A stretch of 64,000 bases of DNA from positions 1-64,000 of the forward strand of contig JANPNV010000111.1 of assembly GCA_031427625.1 (NCBI GenBank), written 5' to 3'. This stretch comes from JADKIH01 sp031427625 (GTDB lineage Bacteria; Bacteroidota; Bacteroidia; AKYH767-A; 2013-40CM-41-45). Position numbers and translations under genes: made by a program. Each line of letters begins with the position of its first letter. The stretch's first letter is position 1. This document shows, piece after piece, positions 63,926 through 64,000 of the stretch. The notes below the pieces were generated by a model. It was not told the origin of the DNA and did not search any database. It was given only the letters and a program-made list of their open reading frames with translations.

Positions 63926-64000
63926 ATGGAAGAGACAGAAACACTTCTAAAGTTTACAGCACTATCCGATATTCATAAATCACTTGGTGCGAAAATGGTT
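63926..64000 (+). CDS. gcvT: Aminomethyltransferase GcvT, 5' end only
   Basis: ATG at 63926 opens 25 codons to the window edge. The peptide continues into LKFTALSDIHKSLGAKMV, which matches the TALxDxHxxLGAKMV start of the glycine cleavage T protein. The next residues (typically PFAGYNMPV) lie outside the window. It transfers the aminomethyl carbon of glycine to tetrahydrofolate in the glycine cleavage system. It is too short for length-limited ORF calling. Only the first 75 nt are visible. Confidence 0.8.
   Translation, partial: MEETETLLKFTALSDIHKSLGAKMV

Overview
The window looks like a chromosomal segment of a free-living Bacteroidota (Bacteroidetes) bacterium of moderately low GC, probably outside the Bacteroides/Prevotella group. 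Reasons: proteins with type IX secretion sorting domains of both type A (genes at 45752 and 48728) and type B (gene at 40312); the Bacteroidota order cinA-rpmB-rpmG-DUF4295-ftsY-rimO; lineage-restricted families (DUF4294, DUF4295, DUF5916, M13 lipoprotein peptidase, choice-of-anchor B); and promoters with the Bacteroidota TAnnTTTG -7 element instead of TATAAT, with little Shine-Dalgarno sequence ahead of starts. I did not identify the species.

Layout. 1-1627: a heptanucleotide repeat block, two tandem tRNA-Leu genes, a duplicated 88-bp repeat, a small ORF rich in Leu/Ile/Val followed by a strong terminator, and two coupled small genes. 1668-6605: MgtE Mg2+ transporter, an outer-membrane DUF5916 protein and a secreted TapB/DUF3108-like protein. 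6685-11626: DinB-like protein, sucC, agmatinase, biotin carboxylase, DUF4294. 11643-21475: mostly minus strand: inositol-phosphatase family protein, lgt, mtaB, then (after a plus-strand solute-binding lipoprotein) mutL, two rhomboid proteases and an EEP-family hydrolase in one run. 21934-29990: msrA, a methyltransferase and a complete RND efflux operon (adaptor, pump, TolC), plus a PD40/TolB-like protein. 30268-38589: M13 peptidase, lipocalin-like lipoprotein, tsaD and a very long tamB. 38964-50302: ribBA, then large secreted T9SS cargo around a SirB1-like gene. 50316-54784: nucleoside phosphorylase, two tandem-domain universal stress proteins, DUF4197, and an ECF sigma factor with a small membrane protein. 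54900-60803: the translation/membrane-targeting block. 60800-64000: a polysaccharide-type nucleotide-sugar dehydratase, a glycosyltransferase and the 5' end of gcvT.

Most of the window is housekeeping and cell-envelope biology. I found no phage, insertion sequence, CRISPR array, toxin-antitoxin pair or recognisable defence system. The features most worth a second look are small and mostly non-coding: the Leu/Ile/Val-rich leader-like ORF with terminator and no amino-acid operon after it; twin hairpins sharing the loop CCTTACGGGG; several genes whose -7 element lies only 4-5 nt before the ATG, which predicts leaderless mRNAs; tamB lacking a normal start codon; and an aminopeptidase gene inserted into the rpmB-rpmG cluster.
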